Shown: in pieces, positions 44,204 to 53,924 of the stretch | How the letters are laid out: every line of letters starts with the position of its first letter | Numbering within the stretch: the first letter of the stretch is position 1 | Assembly (NCBI GenBank): GCA_030684395.1 | Contig: JAUXTT010000017.1 | Coordinates: forward strand, 372,001-436,000 | Length of the DNA stretch: 64,000 nucleotides | Reading direction: 5' to 3' | From: Bacteroidota bacterium | GTDB lineage: Bacteria; Bacteroidota; Bacteroidia; B-17B0; Aurantibacillaceae | Notes under the pieces: model-generated | Told to the model about the DNA's origin: nothing | What the model saw: the letters and a program-made list of their open reading frames with translations, nothing else | Databases searched by the model: none | Program-made: the position numbers and the translations under genes

Positions 44204-44830
44204 TTATTTTGTTGTGAGGGGTGCGTTATCCTTATGTCTCCATAAATATTTGCAAGCAATTGTTCGGTAAGGGCTCCATTTTTCGGCTATCTTATGCATG
44301 TCGGATTTTAGTTCTTTCTTTTCAGAATTTACTCCATATAGTTTTTTTATCGCAGTTTGAATTCCCAAATCGTCTTCCGGGAAAACATCTTCACGCCCCA
44401 AAGTAAACATTAGAATCATCTGAACCGTCCATTTGCCAACACCTTTGATTTGGGTAAGGTGCTCAATCAAATCTTCGTCCTTTAATTTCTTCAGCTTTTT
44501 GTATTCCAAACCTTCTTCCAAAGCAAACTTAGCTATGTTCTGAATGTATCCTGCTTTTTGATACGACAAGCCAACTCCCCTAAGTTTTTCCACATTCATT
44601 TTAATAACCAGTTCCGGTTTTGGGTCTTCATTTGGAAATAAGGTAACAAAGCGTTTCCAAATGGTATCAGCCGCTTTTACTGATAGCTGTTGGCTTACAA
44701 TAGAGCCCAACAAGGAACCATACAGGTCGGTATCGATTTTGTGGTCAATTGCACCATGAGTATCAATAACCTTTTTCAGCTTCTTGTCTTTACTCAAATG
44801 TGAAAGTATGTTTGCTTTAACCTTAGCCAT
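44204..44830 (-). CDS. HhH-GPD DNA-3-methyladenine glycosylase
   Basis: A 208-residue base-excision glycosylase of the AlkA/HhH-GPD superfamily. It has the SIVSQQLSVKAADTIWKRF segment (about 43-61), the helix-hairpin-helix LTQIKGVGKWTVQMI (125-139) and the catalytic Asp154 in FPEDDLGIQ. It has no iron-sulphur cluster cysteines, so it is of the AlkA/Mag type and not of the MutY/Nth type. Expected role: removal of alkylated purines. Its ATG overlaps the stop of the M1 peptidase gene (TAATG), a tight coupling between unrelated functions. Confidence 0.88.
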   Translation of the reverse strand: MAKVKANILSHLSKDKKLKKVIDTHGAIDHKIDTDLYGSLLGSIVSQQLSVKAADTIWKRFVTLFPNEDPKPELVIKMNVEKLRGVGLSYQKAGYIQNIAKFALEEGLEYKKLKKLKDEDLIEHLTQIKGVGKWTVQMILMFTLGREDVFPEDDLGIQTAIKKLYGVNSEKKELKSDMHKIAEKWSPYRTIACKYLWRHKDNAPLTTK

Positions 44831-46773
44831 TATTCTTTTACAAACTTAAGTGTTTTTATCTGCTCATTATCGGTTGAACTCAAAGTAATAAAATACATTC
44901 CCTGACTAAGTTCCTGAATAGAAATTACATTTTCTACAGATGAAATGCTTCCGCTTTTAATCATTTTTGTTGTTACATCAAATAATGCATAATGAATCGT
45001 TTTTTGCACAGGCATACTGATCATTACTTTTTCTTTTGCCGGATTTGGGAATAGATGTACCGAGGCTGCAAATAATTCATTTTCGCTGAGGCCAACAAGG
45101 CTTGCGTCCTGGGTTACCGTTCCTTTATTCAATACCCAGTTGTTAGGATCGGTTGTAACATTGGTTACGGTACCGCCAACAGAAAAAGTATAATTTTCAA
45201 TAGCTTGTGTTTGATCAAACTTCACAACAGTATCGCCGATAGAGCGGGTTAATTTATATTCCAAAGGCGTGATAAACAAAGGTGTAACACCGGACATAGA
45301 AACAGTTTCTGTGTTCTTCAAATAAAAAGTATTCCCTACCTGATTCCATCTTACTGTAAAAGTAGGGTAACCTTCGCCAAAAATCCACTGGTTAAAAAAC
45401 TGGGTAAGATCAAGCCCTGTGGTAGTTTCTGCCACCGTTTTAAAATCGTTGATGGATGCTGTTCCGTTCCCAAACTGAGTTTGGTAGTTCTTAAGTACAG
45501 TAAAAAATAAATTATCGTCATTAATTACAAAACGAAGTGTATGAATAATTGCACAACCTTTGTCGTAAGATAAACGCGAACTGAAAATACGGTTGATACT
45601 TGTTGTATCAGGATTGTAAACACTTCCACCCGGTTGACTCATTACATTATTATGTACCTGCAACATATTTGCCGGTGCATTGGCGGCATCAAATTGTTCC
45701 AGTGCCAATTGTTCTGAATAGGATGCAAAACCCTCGTTCACAAAAATATCGTTCCAGGTACGGCAAGTAACATTATCTCCCCACCACTGATGTCCAAGCT
45801 CGTGTGCAATCAATCCGAAGTCAAAAAAGCCCAAAGAGGTCATTGTTTGATGTTCCATACCGCCACTAAAAGGTGCCATACAATGCCCGTACTTCTGATC
45901 ATAAAAAGGATACATGCCGTATATGTCTGAAAAATATTCGATCAGTTCAGCTGTTTGATCAATTATAGTTTGAAATGCCGGAAGTGTTGCAGGATTATCA
46001 TATACATAATTTTGAATCAATATCGAATCAGTCATCCCCGCAGGGTGTGCGTAAATACTGTAATCCACATACTTTGCAACAGCTACTGAAATAAGGTAAT
46101 AATCAATAAAACGGTTGTTTTCCCACTCGTATCTTTTTTTATTTCCAACAGTAACAACATTTTTCAATACGCCGTTTGATCCAACTTTATTGGTAGAATC
46201 AGTTGTAATATAAACATAACTCGAATCGGCTTTATCCTGCAATTGCTGTTTACATGGCCACCATTCAAAAGCTGCATAGGGCTCACTTAATGTCCACGTT
46301 ACCTGATTACCCCAGGAGCCGGAAGTTCCATTGCTCATGCCTGCATCAGAGCCTGAAGGAGGTGTTCCATGATAATAGATAGTTGCATCGATCATGTCGT
46401 TTTGATTCAGAGTTACAGGAAGTGTATACGTAACAGCATCTCCGGCTCTCACTGGCATTAATAAACTACCATTTATTCTGGCTGAATCGATGATCATAGT
46501 ACTGTATAATTCCAACGCATACACATCCAGTGTTGGTGCTACCACTTTTGCAATTGTTCTTACGCTGCCACTAATGTCTTTGTTAATTCTCTCAACATTT
46601 ATATTTAAGTGATTAAACTTCACATCGTATTTATTTTCCAAGGCAACATGCGACATAGGGACGGCTTGAACCTGTGCACTTGAATTTATTTTTGAAATGG
46701 AACAACTATTTTGTGCACCCAAACTTAAAACTAAAAGCCCCGGGCAGATCGCAAATAATAAACGTTTTTGCAT
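44830..46773 (-). CDS. T9SS-secreted M1-family metallopeptidase
   Basis: A 647-residue protein with a signal peptide (1-20), an M1 N-terminal beta domain (about 45-245) and a catalytic domain. The GGMEHQT exopeptidase motif, zinc site HELGHQWWG (about 321-329) and NEGFASY downstream (third ligand Glu) are intact. The C-terminus is a type IX sorting domain (about 570-647, starting VHLFPNPAKE). It is therefore a cell-surface or extracellular aminopeptidase. It is followed by the glycosylase and DUF1653 genes in the same direction. Confidence 0.9.
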   Translation of the reverse strand: MQKRLLFAICPGLLVLSLGAQNSCSISKINSSAQVQAVPMSHVALENKYDVKFNHLNINVERINKDISGSVRTIAKVVAPTLDVYALELYSTMIIDSARINGSLLMPVRAGDAVTYTLPVTLNQNDMIDATIYYHGTPPSGSDAGMSNGTSGSWGNQVTWTLSEPYAAFEWWPCKQQLQDKADSSYVYITTDSTNKVGSNGVLKNVVTVGNKKRYEWENNRFIDYYLISVAVAKYVDYSIYAHPAGMTDSILIQNYVYDNPATLPAFQTIIDQTAELIEYFSDIYGMYPFYDQKYGHCMAPFSGGMEHQTMTSLGFFDFGLIAHELGHQWWGDNVTCRTWNDIFVNEGFASYSEQLALEQFDAANAPANMLQVHNNVMSQPGGSVYNPDTTSINRIFSSRLSYDKGCAIIHTLRFVINDDNLFFTVLKNYQTQFGNGTASINDFKTVAETTTGLDLTQFFNQWIFGEGYPTFTVRWNQVGNTFYLKNTETVSMSGVTPLFITPLEYKLTRSIGDTVVKFDQTQAIENYTFSVGGTVTNVTTDPNNWVLNKGTVTQDASLVGLSENELFAASVHLFPNPAKEKVMISMPVQKTIHYALFDVTTKMIKSGSISSVENVISIQELSQGMYFITLSSTDNEQIKTLKFVKE

Positions 46774-46874
46774 GTTTGTTGATTTTGGGCTAATCTACTG
46801 TTACACAGTTCCAAAAGCAATTTTTTTAGACAGAATTACATAAGTGGCATATAAACAGGATGGAAAGGGTTTAT

Positions 46875-46882
46875 TATATTTG
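46875..46882 (+). promoter_or_regulatory. -7 box TATATTTG fixing the start of the 46887 gene
   Basis: TATATTTGC is an exact match to the Bacteroidota -7 consensus and lies 4 bases before the ATG at 46887. The upstream in-frame ATG at 46860 lies before this box and is thus not the start. Confidence 0.55.
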
Positions 46883-46886
46883 CATT

Positions 46887-47294
46887 ATGAAGACTTCCCT
46901 GCTTTTTTTACTTTTATTCACCTCATTTTTTTGCTGTTCTGCCCAAGAAACATCAAAGGATACTGTTTACTTTAAAAATTTTTCTTATGCTGAAATGAAT
47001 CAATGGGATAGTATAGAAAGGTTATGGACACAAAAATATCTTCAGCCCTTTTTCAAAAAACATAAGATCAAAATAAGTTGCGGAGGATGTTCCCGGTTTG
47101 TTATGGATATTTATTTTGAGGTTAAAGAAGATGGGGTTTGCAAACCAACTATACTTTCGGTTCATAAATGCCATATTGATCTTTCAAAAAAACAAAAAGA
47201 TGAATTAAGTAAATTATTGCTCCAACTCAAATTCACCAACCCATTTTACAATCGTAACCTTCGTTTGACTATCAGCAGAGTTCTAAAATGCTAA
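46887..47294 (+). CDS. Small secreted protein of unknown function
   Basis: A 135-residue protein with a signal peptide (MKTSLLFLLLFTSFFCCSAQ). The body contains SCGGCSRFVMDIYFEV (about 65-80) and ends RVLKC, with further cysteines that could form disulfides. I do not recognise the family. The start at 46887 fits the signal peptide and the -7 box. It is 16 bases upstream of the bestrophin-like gene and probably shares its transcript. Confidence 0.7.
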   Translation: MKTSLLFLLLFTSFFCCSAQETSKDTVYFKNFSYAEMNQWDSIERLWTQKYLQPFFKKHKIKISCGGCSRFVMDIYFEVKEDGVCKPTILSVHKCHIDLSKKQKDELSKLLLQLKFTNPFYNRNLRLTISRVLKC

Positions 47295-47310
47295 ACACCC
47301 CATTATTACT

Positions 47311-48183
47311 ATGATCACTTACGAACCTAAAACATGGTTTAAATTTATATTCAAGTTTCACAAAAGTGATGCGTTTCGTACATTGTTCCCCTCCATGCTG
47401 GCTCTGTGTGCGGTTACTGCCGTGTTTGTTTATTTGGATATTAATTACTTAAAATTCGAACTTAAGAATTCCACGTTTTTCCATCAGGTAATTGGTTTTG
47501 TACTTTCCATGCTTTTGGTATTTAGGATCAACACCGCTTACGACAGGTGGTGGGAAGGAAGAAAACAGTGGGGCTCATTGGTAAACAATTCAAGAAACCT
47601 TGCCCTTAAAATCAACTCCCTTGTTTCGGATGAATACCGCGAAGAGAAAAAACAATTGGGAATCCTTATCTCTAATTATGCACTGAGTCTTAAAGAACAC
47701 CTAAGAGATTCGTATCGTCCTGATGAATTAGAATTCTTTACCAAATTTGAACAAGGTAAACTCGACAAGGCGTCACACAAACCCAATTTTGTTGCAAATG
47801 AAATTTTCAAACGTTTATATGACCTGCATAACCGGTCAATTATTAACTCCGACCACCTGATTGTTATAAATGAAGAGTTGCGTTCGTTGACAGAAGTAAC
47901 GGGTGCCTGTGAACGCATCAAGAATACTCCAATACCATACTCATATAGTTTGTACTTAAAACGGATCATCTTTACTTATGTGGTTACAATGCCCTTTGCA
48001 TTTGCCATTGATTTTGGGTACTTAGCTGTAGCAGTAGTTGCACTTATCTTTTATACCTTTGCTTCTTTAGAATTAGTGAGCGAAGAAATAGAAGATCCTT
48101 TTGGTTTAGACCCTAATGATTTACCTACGGATGAGATTTCAGGTAAAATTAAAGAAAGTGTACACGAAATACTTTCTTTCTAA
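47311..48183 (+). CDS. Bestrophin-like (UPF0187) channel
   Basis: A 290-residue membrane protein of the bacterial bestrophin family. The N-terminal segment (TWFKFIFKFHKSDAFRTLFPSM), the first helix pair (about 25-70, ending VFRINTAYDRWWEGRKQWGSLVNNSRN) and the late helix (VVTMPFAFAIDFGYLAVAVVALIFYTFASLELVSEEIEDPFG) are typical. It should form a pentameric ion channel in the inner membrane; bacterial members conduct cations or anions depending on pore residues. Its last 4 bases overlap the convergent AraC gene. Confidence 0.87.
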   Translation: MITYEPKTWFKFIFKFHKSDAFRTLFPSMLALCAVTAVFVYLDINYLKFELKNSTFFHQVIGFVLSMLLVFRINTAYDRWWEGRKQWGSLVNNSRNLALKINSLVSDEYREEKKQLGILISNYALSLKEHLRDSYRPDELEFFTKFEQGKLDKASHKPNFVANEIFKRLYDLHNRSIINSDHLIVINEELRSLTEVTGACERIKNTPIPYSYSLYLKRIIFTYVVTMPFAFAIDFGYLAVAVVALIFYTFASLELVSEEIEDPFGLDPNDLPTDEISGKIKESVHEILSF

Positions 48184-49061
48184 TTCCCGAATATGGTTCG
48201 CTTTCTAAACACTGCAGGAGTTTCTCTACATTTCATTTTAAATAATCGTGTAAAATAAGAGCTGTCGAAATAGCCTAATCCCGCTGCAATTTCGCTGATA
48301 GAGTAAGAAGTATTCACTAACAAACGCTTAGCTTCCAGTACCACCCTGTCTGTTATTACATTTGTTGATGTTTTATTTATACACGCTTTACAGATCCTGT
48401 TTAAATGTCTTTCTGTTATGTTCAAAAAAGCAGCGTACTCTTTGGGAGATTTGAGGTATTTATATTTTTCATCCACCAATTTTTCGAACTCTTGAAATTT
48501 AGCTAAATAGATCTGTGAGCCCCGTACTAAACTTGTGGGAGCGTATTGCCTGGATAATTCAATGTATATTTCTGATATGAGTAATAGCAGCTTCTGTTTC
48601 CACAAAAGCCTCTCGCTTTTATATTCTTCCAACACAGTATCAAACAATTTCTCTATCTCTTTGAGTCCTTTCTTTTTCATTCGTAAAAAAGGGCTGTTTT
48701 GAAGTGAACTGAAGAACGGGTAATCATTGATTTTATAGGAATTAAAATGAAGATCATAAAATTCTGCGGAATGAAAAAAAACATAACCATCAATGTCTTT
48801 GGAAAGTTTCCAGTTATGGGTTTGCCCGGGTTTCATCAAAAAAACGCTCCCGGGTTTTACTTCATAAGATATAAAGTCAACATCATGAATTCCTTTGCCT
48901 TTGGTAAAAAGAACGGTTAGGTAAAAATCGTGTTTGTGGGGTGTACGAATAAAATGCTGTTGCTTTAAATGCGCGGGCAGTTTATTTGCATAAATAGCTG
49001 CGTTTTCAAAATCATGTCTGAATTGATCTATCTTTAATACAGGTAATTGCCCATTAATCAT
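48180..49061 (-). CDS. AraC-family transcriptional regulator
   Basis: A 293-residue regulator: N-terminal cupin-like arm (about 35-130, with HKHDFYLTVLFTKGKG and PGSVFLMKPGQTHNWKL) and C-terminal AraC double HTH (about 195-290, with EYAAFLNITERHLNRICK and ISEIAAGLGYFDSSYFTRLFK). It is a ligand-responsive activator of unknown target. The ATG at 49061 was chosen over a TTG two codons earlier; a TAAATTTG box at 49065-49072 lies directly before it, so the mRNA may be leaderless. It is divergent from the DUF983 gene (100 bases apart). Confidence 0.87.
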   Translation of the reverse strand: MINGQLPVLKIDQFRHDFENAAIYANKLPAHLKQQHFIRTPHKHDFYLTVLFTKGKGIHDVDFISYEVKPGSVFLMKPGQTHNWKLSKDIDGYVFFHSAEFYDLHFNSYKINDYPFFSSLQNSPFLRMKKKGLKEIEKLFDTVLEEYKSERLLWKQKLLLLISEIYIELSRQYAPTSLVRGSQIYLAKFQEFEKLVDEKYKYLKSPKEYAAFLNITERHLNRICKACINKTSTNVITDRVVLEAKRLLVNTSYSISEIAAGLGYFDSSYFTRLFKMKCRETPAVFRKRTIFGN

Positions 49062-49064
49062 ACA

Positions 49065-49072
49065 CAAATTTA
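49065..49072 (-). promoter_or_regulatory. -7 box of the AraC gene
   Basis: TAAATTTG on the minus strand lies 3 bases before the ATG. No -33 TTG was found. Confidence 0.35.
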
Positions 49073-49136
49073 ATTAAATGTCTGAATTATCCTATTAAGC
49101 GTGTATTTCATTCTGCTCAACAAAACATATCGAACT

Positions 49137-49144
49137 TACCTTTG
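49137..49144 (+). promoter_or_regulatory. -7 box of the DUF983 gene
   Basis: TACCTTTG (exact TAnnTTTG) lies 17 bases before the ATG at 49162. No clear -33 element was found. Confidence 0.4.
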
Positions 49145-49161
49145 TCATAAAACCAGAAGTT

Positions 49162-49524
49162 ATGAAAAAGTCAATGAAAATGATGCTTAGGGGAATAGCC
49201 GGACAAAAATGCCCTTGTTGCGGAAAAGAAAACATCTTCGAAAGGAGCAGGCCATTCTCATTCCAGATTCCGAAAATGAAGGAGAAATGCGAAAAGTGTG
49301 GTTACTATTTTGAAAGAGAACCGGGCTACTTTTTAGGAGCCATGTACGTAAGCTACGGGCTTGCCGTTTTCCAGGGAATACTTACTTTTTTACTTGTTCA
49401 CTTTTTGTTTTCGGGAACGCCTACTATTGGTATATATGTAATTGTGATGTCAGTAATTTTCCTGTTTGCTTTTTGGAACTATAAACTGGCAAGAGTGATT
49501 TGGATATATATTTTTCCCAACTGA
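49162..49524 (+). CDS. DUF983 zinc-ribbon membrane protein
   Basis: A 120-residue protein with an N-terminal zinc ribbon (CPCCGKENIF and CEKCGYYFEREPGYF, four cysteines in two CxxC pairs at about 17-47) and two membrane helices (about 57-80 and 88-108), the DUF983 layout. The function is unknown. It ends 2 bases from the convergent TolC-family gene. The divergent AraC regulator is a candidate regulator by position. Confidence 0.83.
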   Translation: MKKSMKMMLRGIAGQKCPCCGKENIFERSRPFSFQIPKMKEKCEKCGYYFEREPGYFLGAMYVSYGLAVFQGILTFLLVHFLFSGTPTIGIYVIVMSVIFLFAFWNYKLARVIWIYIFPN

Positions 49525-49526
49525 AA

Positions 49527-50846
49527 TTATTTCACCAACTGCCCGTTCGCTCTCAGTAATTCCGTCTCCGCTTTTTTAGTGTTGTAAACAGAGTTGATAT
49601 AACGTGTTTGAGCATCTTCCACGTTTTTTTGCGTTTGAATTGTTTCAAGCAAGTTTGTTTTTCCCAATTTGTACCGTTCCATTGAGATCATTAATACTTC
49701 TTTTGAATCAACTAAATTTTGTTTCTCTAAGTCCATGATTTTCTGATTGGTAAGGTAGACCTGATAGTTTACAAATACAATTCCATCCACTTGTTGTTGC
49801 TTTTGCTCAATCAAATATTTTTGGCTTAGCAAGCGAATCTGCCTTTCTTCTATCAATTTTTTATTTTTGTTTCCGTTAAACAAAAGCCAGCTCGCAGTCA
49901 ACCCTCCATTTAATCCTAACTGACGATTTAAAAATACAAAGCCCGCCTGACTTTGACTACGTGTGAAATTATAGGCCCCGTTTAACTGCACCAAAGGCAT
50001 GTTAGCAGAACGGGCTTCTTTGATGCTTTGTTCAACAATGCTTTGGTTTTTTTGAGTGATCAATAAAGATGTGTTACTGCCGGTAGTTTTTTTAAGTTCA
50101 TCCGCTTTAGGCTGATAATTTATTGTAATTGAATCGGAGGTGGTGAAATCAACATCTGCGGGGCGAACCAAAATCATATTCAGGTTTGCTTTGGCCTGCA
50201 GAATTTGTAATTCCAATTGCATCAACTCACTCTTTGCCTTGTTCTCATCCGATTGAGTAAGTAAAAGATCCACCTTAGAATCTGAGCCTATATCCAGTTT
50301 TAATTTGGCCACTTTTTTTCTTTCCTCATAAAGAGACAAATTCTGCTTTCCCGCTTTTAATAAATTATTCAGGCGAACCACATCATAATATGCAATAATA
50401 ATATTATAAACGGTTTCTTCCATTTGTTCTTTTAATTGAAGTGCTGTTAATTCTTCCGTTAAGTTCAATCGTTTTTTAATGGCAAACATTTTCATTCCGT
50501 CAAAAACTACCCAACCCACATTTACAGAAGCTCCAAAATTATTTGAATTAGCTCCGGGTCTGTCCTGTATAACACCTGTGCTAAATTCCTGATGTGAATT
50601 TACGTTGGCAAATCCCAGATTTCCATTCAGGCCAATAGTTGGCGACATTCCTGCATTTCCGGCGTTATTTTGTGTTTTCGAAATTTCAGTTTCGTTTTTT
50701 GCAATAAGTATGTCGTGATTTTTTTCCAAACCAATCTTAATCGCTTCTTCAATACTCAGCATGCTTTGTGCATGTGTGCTCAGGCTTGCAAAACCAAGCA
50801 AGAAGAAGAGACCTATAGGTAGTATGGCATGCTTTATCTTATTCAT
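49527..50846 (-). CDS. TolC-family outer-membrane efflux channel
   Basis: A 439-residue outer-membrane factor: signal peptide (about 1-27, ending STHAQ) followed by the two halves of the TolC fold with long helices (for example NRQLGLNGGLTASWLLFNG, repeated in the first half as ...GASVNVGWVVFDGMK). It forms the exit duct of the tripartite pump. It is the last gene of the operon, overlapping the RND transporter gene by 8 bases. Confidence 0.9.
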   Translation of the reverse strand: MNKIKHAILPIGLFFLLGFASLSTHAQSMLSIEEAIKIGLEKNHDILIAKNETEISKTQNNAGNAGMSPTIGLNGNLGFANVNSHQEFSTGVIQDRPGANSNNFGASVNVGWVVFDGMKMFAIKKRLNLTEELTALQLKEQMEETVYNIIIAYYDVVRLNNLLKAGKQNLSLYEERKKVAKLKLDIGSDSKVDLLLTQSDENKAKSELMQLELQILQAKANLNMILVRPADVDFTTSDSITINYQPKADELKKTTGSNTSLLITQKNQSIVEQSIKEARSANMPLVQLNGAYNFTRSQSQAGFVFLNRQLGLNGGLTASWLLFNGNKNKKLIEERQIRLLSQKYLIEQKQQQVDGIVFVNYQVYLTNQKIMDLEKQNLVDSKEVLMISMERYKLGKTNLLETIQTQKNVEDAQTRYINSVYNTKKAETELLRANGQLVK

Positions 50847-53800
50847 GTTTATTGCTTAAACTATCCGTTTTTTTATCTCTTACTAAAAATGAATAAATAG
50901 CAGGAATTACATACAATGTAAGAATCATGGAAAGGAGTAATCCTCCAATGATTACAATTCCCATTCCCATACGGCTTTTAGACCCGGCACCCAATGCAAG
51001 AGCAATTGGTAAAGCACCGAATATGGTTGCGAGGCTTGTCATCAAAATTGGCCTTAAGCGTGCAGTTGATGCTTCAATTAATGCATCGCGAACATTTAAT
51101 CCTTTTTTCCTTAATTGATTGGTGAATTCAATAATTAAAATTCCATTCTTTGTTACCAAACCAATTAACATGATCATTCCGATCTCACTAAAAATATTTA
51201 AAGTTTGATTAAAATACCACAATGAAAAAATAGCTCCTGCTAAAGCTGTAGGCACTGTCAGCATAATAATAACCGGTTCCACAAAACTTTCGAATTGTGC
51301 AGCTAATAATAGATAAATGATAACAAGTGCCAATAACAATGCAAACCAGATGTTAGATGAACTTTCCTTATAATCGCGGGAAGCCCCGGTAAGTGAAGTA
51401 GTAAAACTTTCATCCAACAATTTCTCTGCAATTTTTTCCATTTCTTTGATTCCGTCGCCAATAGTTTTTCCTGAAGCTAAACCCGCCGATACAGTTGCCG
51501 ATTGATATCTGTTGAAATGATACAGTTGCGGTGGACTGCTTCTTTCTTTGATACTGATGATGTTATCCAACTGTATCATTTCTCCTTTAGTACTTCTAAC
51601 AAACAGAGACCCAATATCCTTAGGGTCATCACGGTTTACACGTTCAACCTGACCTACCACCTGATATTGTTTATCGCCCATAATATAATAACTAAATCGT
51701 TGTCCGCTTAAAGCCAATTGAATTGTTTGAGCAACATCTGCAATGGAAACTCCTAATGTCTTTGCTTTTTCGCGATTGATCTCTACAACCAATTCGGGTT
51801 TATTAAATTTTAGATTAGCATCGAAGCCCTGAAACACCGGGTTCTTGCCAACCTCTTCTAAAAACTTTGGGAGCTTTTCCTGCAACTTTTTAAAATCATT
51901 TGTCTGTAATACAAACTGCACCGGTAAACCACCACGCGGGCCACCACCCGATGAGATAGTTTGTTCCTGAATCACAAACACTTTCCCTTCCGGAAATAAA
52001 GAAAGATTTCTATTCAGGTAATTAGCAATATCCTGCTGCGATCTTTTTCGGTCTTTCGACTCCGATAACGCAAGCCTTACAAAACCAGTGTTAACCGCAC
52101 CCGATCCTGCAAAACCCGGTGCCGTTACTGTTAAACAAACATTTTTCTCTGGAATAGAATCCGTTACAAATGTTGAAACCCTGTCCATTACTGCATCGGT
52201 TGATTCAAAGGTTGTTCCCTCTGGCATGGTGGTGGTTAAACGTAGCCAGTTCCTATCTTCCAAAGGTGACAACTCTGACTGCAACTGAAATCCAAAAAAG
52301 AAAATACTTCCAACTGATACAATTAAAATAACCAGTGCCCACAATCTTTTTTGAAGAAACCGTGTTACTGAATTTTTAAACCTTGAATCCAGCGCAACAA
52401 AAAAGGGTTCGCTCCAAATATAAAACCTGCTCCTCTTTGTATGATCCTTCCTCACCATCTTTGCATTTAACATGGGAGTTAAGGTGAGCGAAACAAAAGC
52501 AGAGATCAAAACTGATCCTGCTATCACAACACCAAACTCCCTGAACAATCTTCCCACAAATCCTTCTAAAAATATAACCGGCATAAACACGGCGGCTAAT
52601 GTGAGTGAGGTGGAAATTACTGCCATATAGATCTCACGGGTTCCTTCAATAGCAGCTTGTTCGGGCTTCAATCCCTTTTCCATTTTTTTAAAGATGTTCT
52701 CTGTCACAACAATTCCATCGTCTACCACAAGGCCTGTCGCCAAAACAATTGCAAGCAGTGTAAGAACGTTGATAGAATAATCCATCATGTACATAATGAA
52801 GAAAGCGCCGATCAATGAAACCGGAATATCTATTAAAGGCCGGAAAGCTATTAACCAATCACGGAAAAATAAGTATATAATCAATATCACCAATATTATT
52901 GCGATGAGTAAAGTTTCTTTAACTTCTACTATCGATTTTTTTATGAAGCGGGTGTTATCAAGTGCGATGTTAATGGTATAATCTTTCGGCAATTCTTTTT
53001 TTAAGAGGTCGTACCGTTTATAAAACTCTTCCGCTATATCCAGATAGTTTGCTCCTGGTTGCGGAACAAGTGCTACCCCAATCATTGGGATTCCTGATTC
53101 TTTTAGAATGGTCTCTTCATTTTCAGGTCCCAACTCCACTTTTGCAACCTGGCTTAAGCGAACAATATTGGCCCCTTCTTCCTTTACAATTATCATTTCA
53201 AATTCGGGAACCGTACTTAATCTTCCGATTGTATTTACAGTTAACTCAGTCGCATTCCCCTCTATTTTCCCTGATGGCAAATCCACATTTTCCCGGTCAA
53301 GTGCGGTTTTTACATCTAAAGGGGTAAGTTTGTATGCCGCAAGTTCCTTAGGTTTCAAACGAATGCGCATAGAGTACCTTCTTTGTCCCCAGATCTGCAC
53401 GTTACTAACTCCGGATATTGTTTGAAGGTTTTGACCGATAACATTTTCGGCATAATCACTTACTTCCAATAAAGAACGGGTGTTACTTACCAGGGTCATG
53501 GAAATAATTGCATCGCTATTGGCATCTGCTTTAGAAACTACCGGAGGTGCATCAATATCCTGGGGCAATTGCCTCACTGCCTGCGAAACCTTATCACGCA
53601 CATCATTAGCTGCAGCTTCCAGATCTGAGCTTAAATTAAACTCAACGGTAATAATACTCGAGCCCTGATTAGATGAAGAAGAAATCGTTCGGATTCCATC
53701 TATACCGTTAATGGTTTTTTCCAAAGGCTCTGTGATTTGCGATTGAATTACATCCGCGTTTGCTCCTGTATAATTTGTTCTCACAGTAATCACAGGCGGA

Positions 53801-53922
53801 TCGATAGAAGGGAACTCGCGCACTCCTAAAAAGCTATACCCAATAGCACCAAACAACACAATGATGATCGACATCACAGTTGCAAGTACCGGTCTTTTTA
53901 CACTTAACGACGCTAAATCCAT
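50839..53922 (-). CDS. RND multidrug efflux transporter (AcrB/HAE1 type)
   Basis: A 1027-residue inner-membrane proton antiporter with 12 helices in two repeats. The proton-relay aspartates are intact in GLVVDDGIVVTENI (about residues 397-410), and the matching Lys in IGLVTKNGILIIEF (second half). The N-terminus LASLSVKRPVLATVMSIIIVLFG and the porter-domain motifs fit the HAE1 family. It forms the motor of a drug or metabolite pump with the adjacent adaptor and TolC proteins. It lies 2 bases from the adaptor gene. Confidence 0.93.
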   Translation of the reverse strand: MDLASLSVKRPVLATVMSIIIVLFGAIGYSFLGVREFPSIDPPVITVRTNYTGANADVIQSQITEPLEKTINGIDGIRTISSSSNQGSSIITVEFNLSSDLEAAANDVRDKVSQAVRQLPQDIDAPPVVSKADANSDAIISMTLVSNTRSLLEVSDYAENVIGQNLQTISGVSNVQIWGQRRYSMRIRLKPKELAAYKLTPLDVKTALDRENVDLPSGKIEGNATELTVNTIGRLSTVPEFEMIIVKEEGANIVRLSQVAKVELGPENEETILKESGIPMIGVALVPQPGANYLDIAEEFYKRYDLLKKELPKDYTINIALDNTRFIKKSIVEVKETLLIAIILVILIIYLFFRDWLIAFRPLIDIPVSLIGAFFIMYMMDYSINVLTLLAIVLATGLVVDDGIVVTENIFKKMEKGLKPEQAAIEGTREIYMAVISTSLTLAAVFMPVIFLEGFVGRLFREFGVVIAGSVLISAFVSLTLTPMLNAKMVRKDHTKRSRFYIWSEPFFVALDSRFKNSVTRFLQKRLWALVILIVSVGSIFFFGFQLQSELSPLEDRNWLRLTTTMPEGTTFESTDAVMDRVSTFVTDSIPEKNVCLTVTAPGFAGSGAVNTGFVRLALSESKDRKRSQQDIANYLNRNLSLFPEGKVFVIQEQTISSGGGPRGGLPVQFVLQTNDFKKLQEKLPKFLEEVGKNPVFQGFDANLKFNKPELVVEINREKAKTLGVSIADVAQTIQLALSGQRFSYYIMGDKQYQVVGQVERVNRDDPKDIGSLFVRSTKGEMIQLDNIISIKERSSPPQLYHFNRYQSATVSAGLASGKTIGDGIKEMEKIAEKLLDESFTTSLTGASRDYKESSSNIWFALLLALVIIYLLLAAQFESFVEPVIIMLTVPTALAGAIFSLWYFNQTLNIFSEIGMIMLIGLVTKNGILIIEFTNQLRKKGLNVRDALIEASTARLRPILMTSLATIFGALPIALALGAGSKSRMGMGIVIIGGLLLSMILTLYVIPAIYSFLVRDKKTDSLSNKHE

Positions 53923-53924
53923 TT

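Noticed and set aside
46860-46886. Upstream ATG for the small secreted protein
   Set aside because: It lies before the TATATTTG promoter box, and the signal peptide begins at the ATG at 46887.
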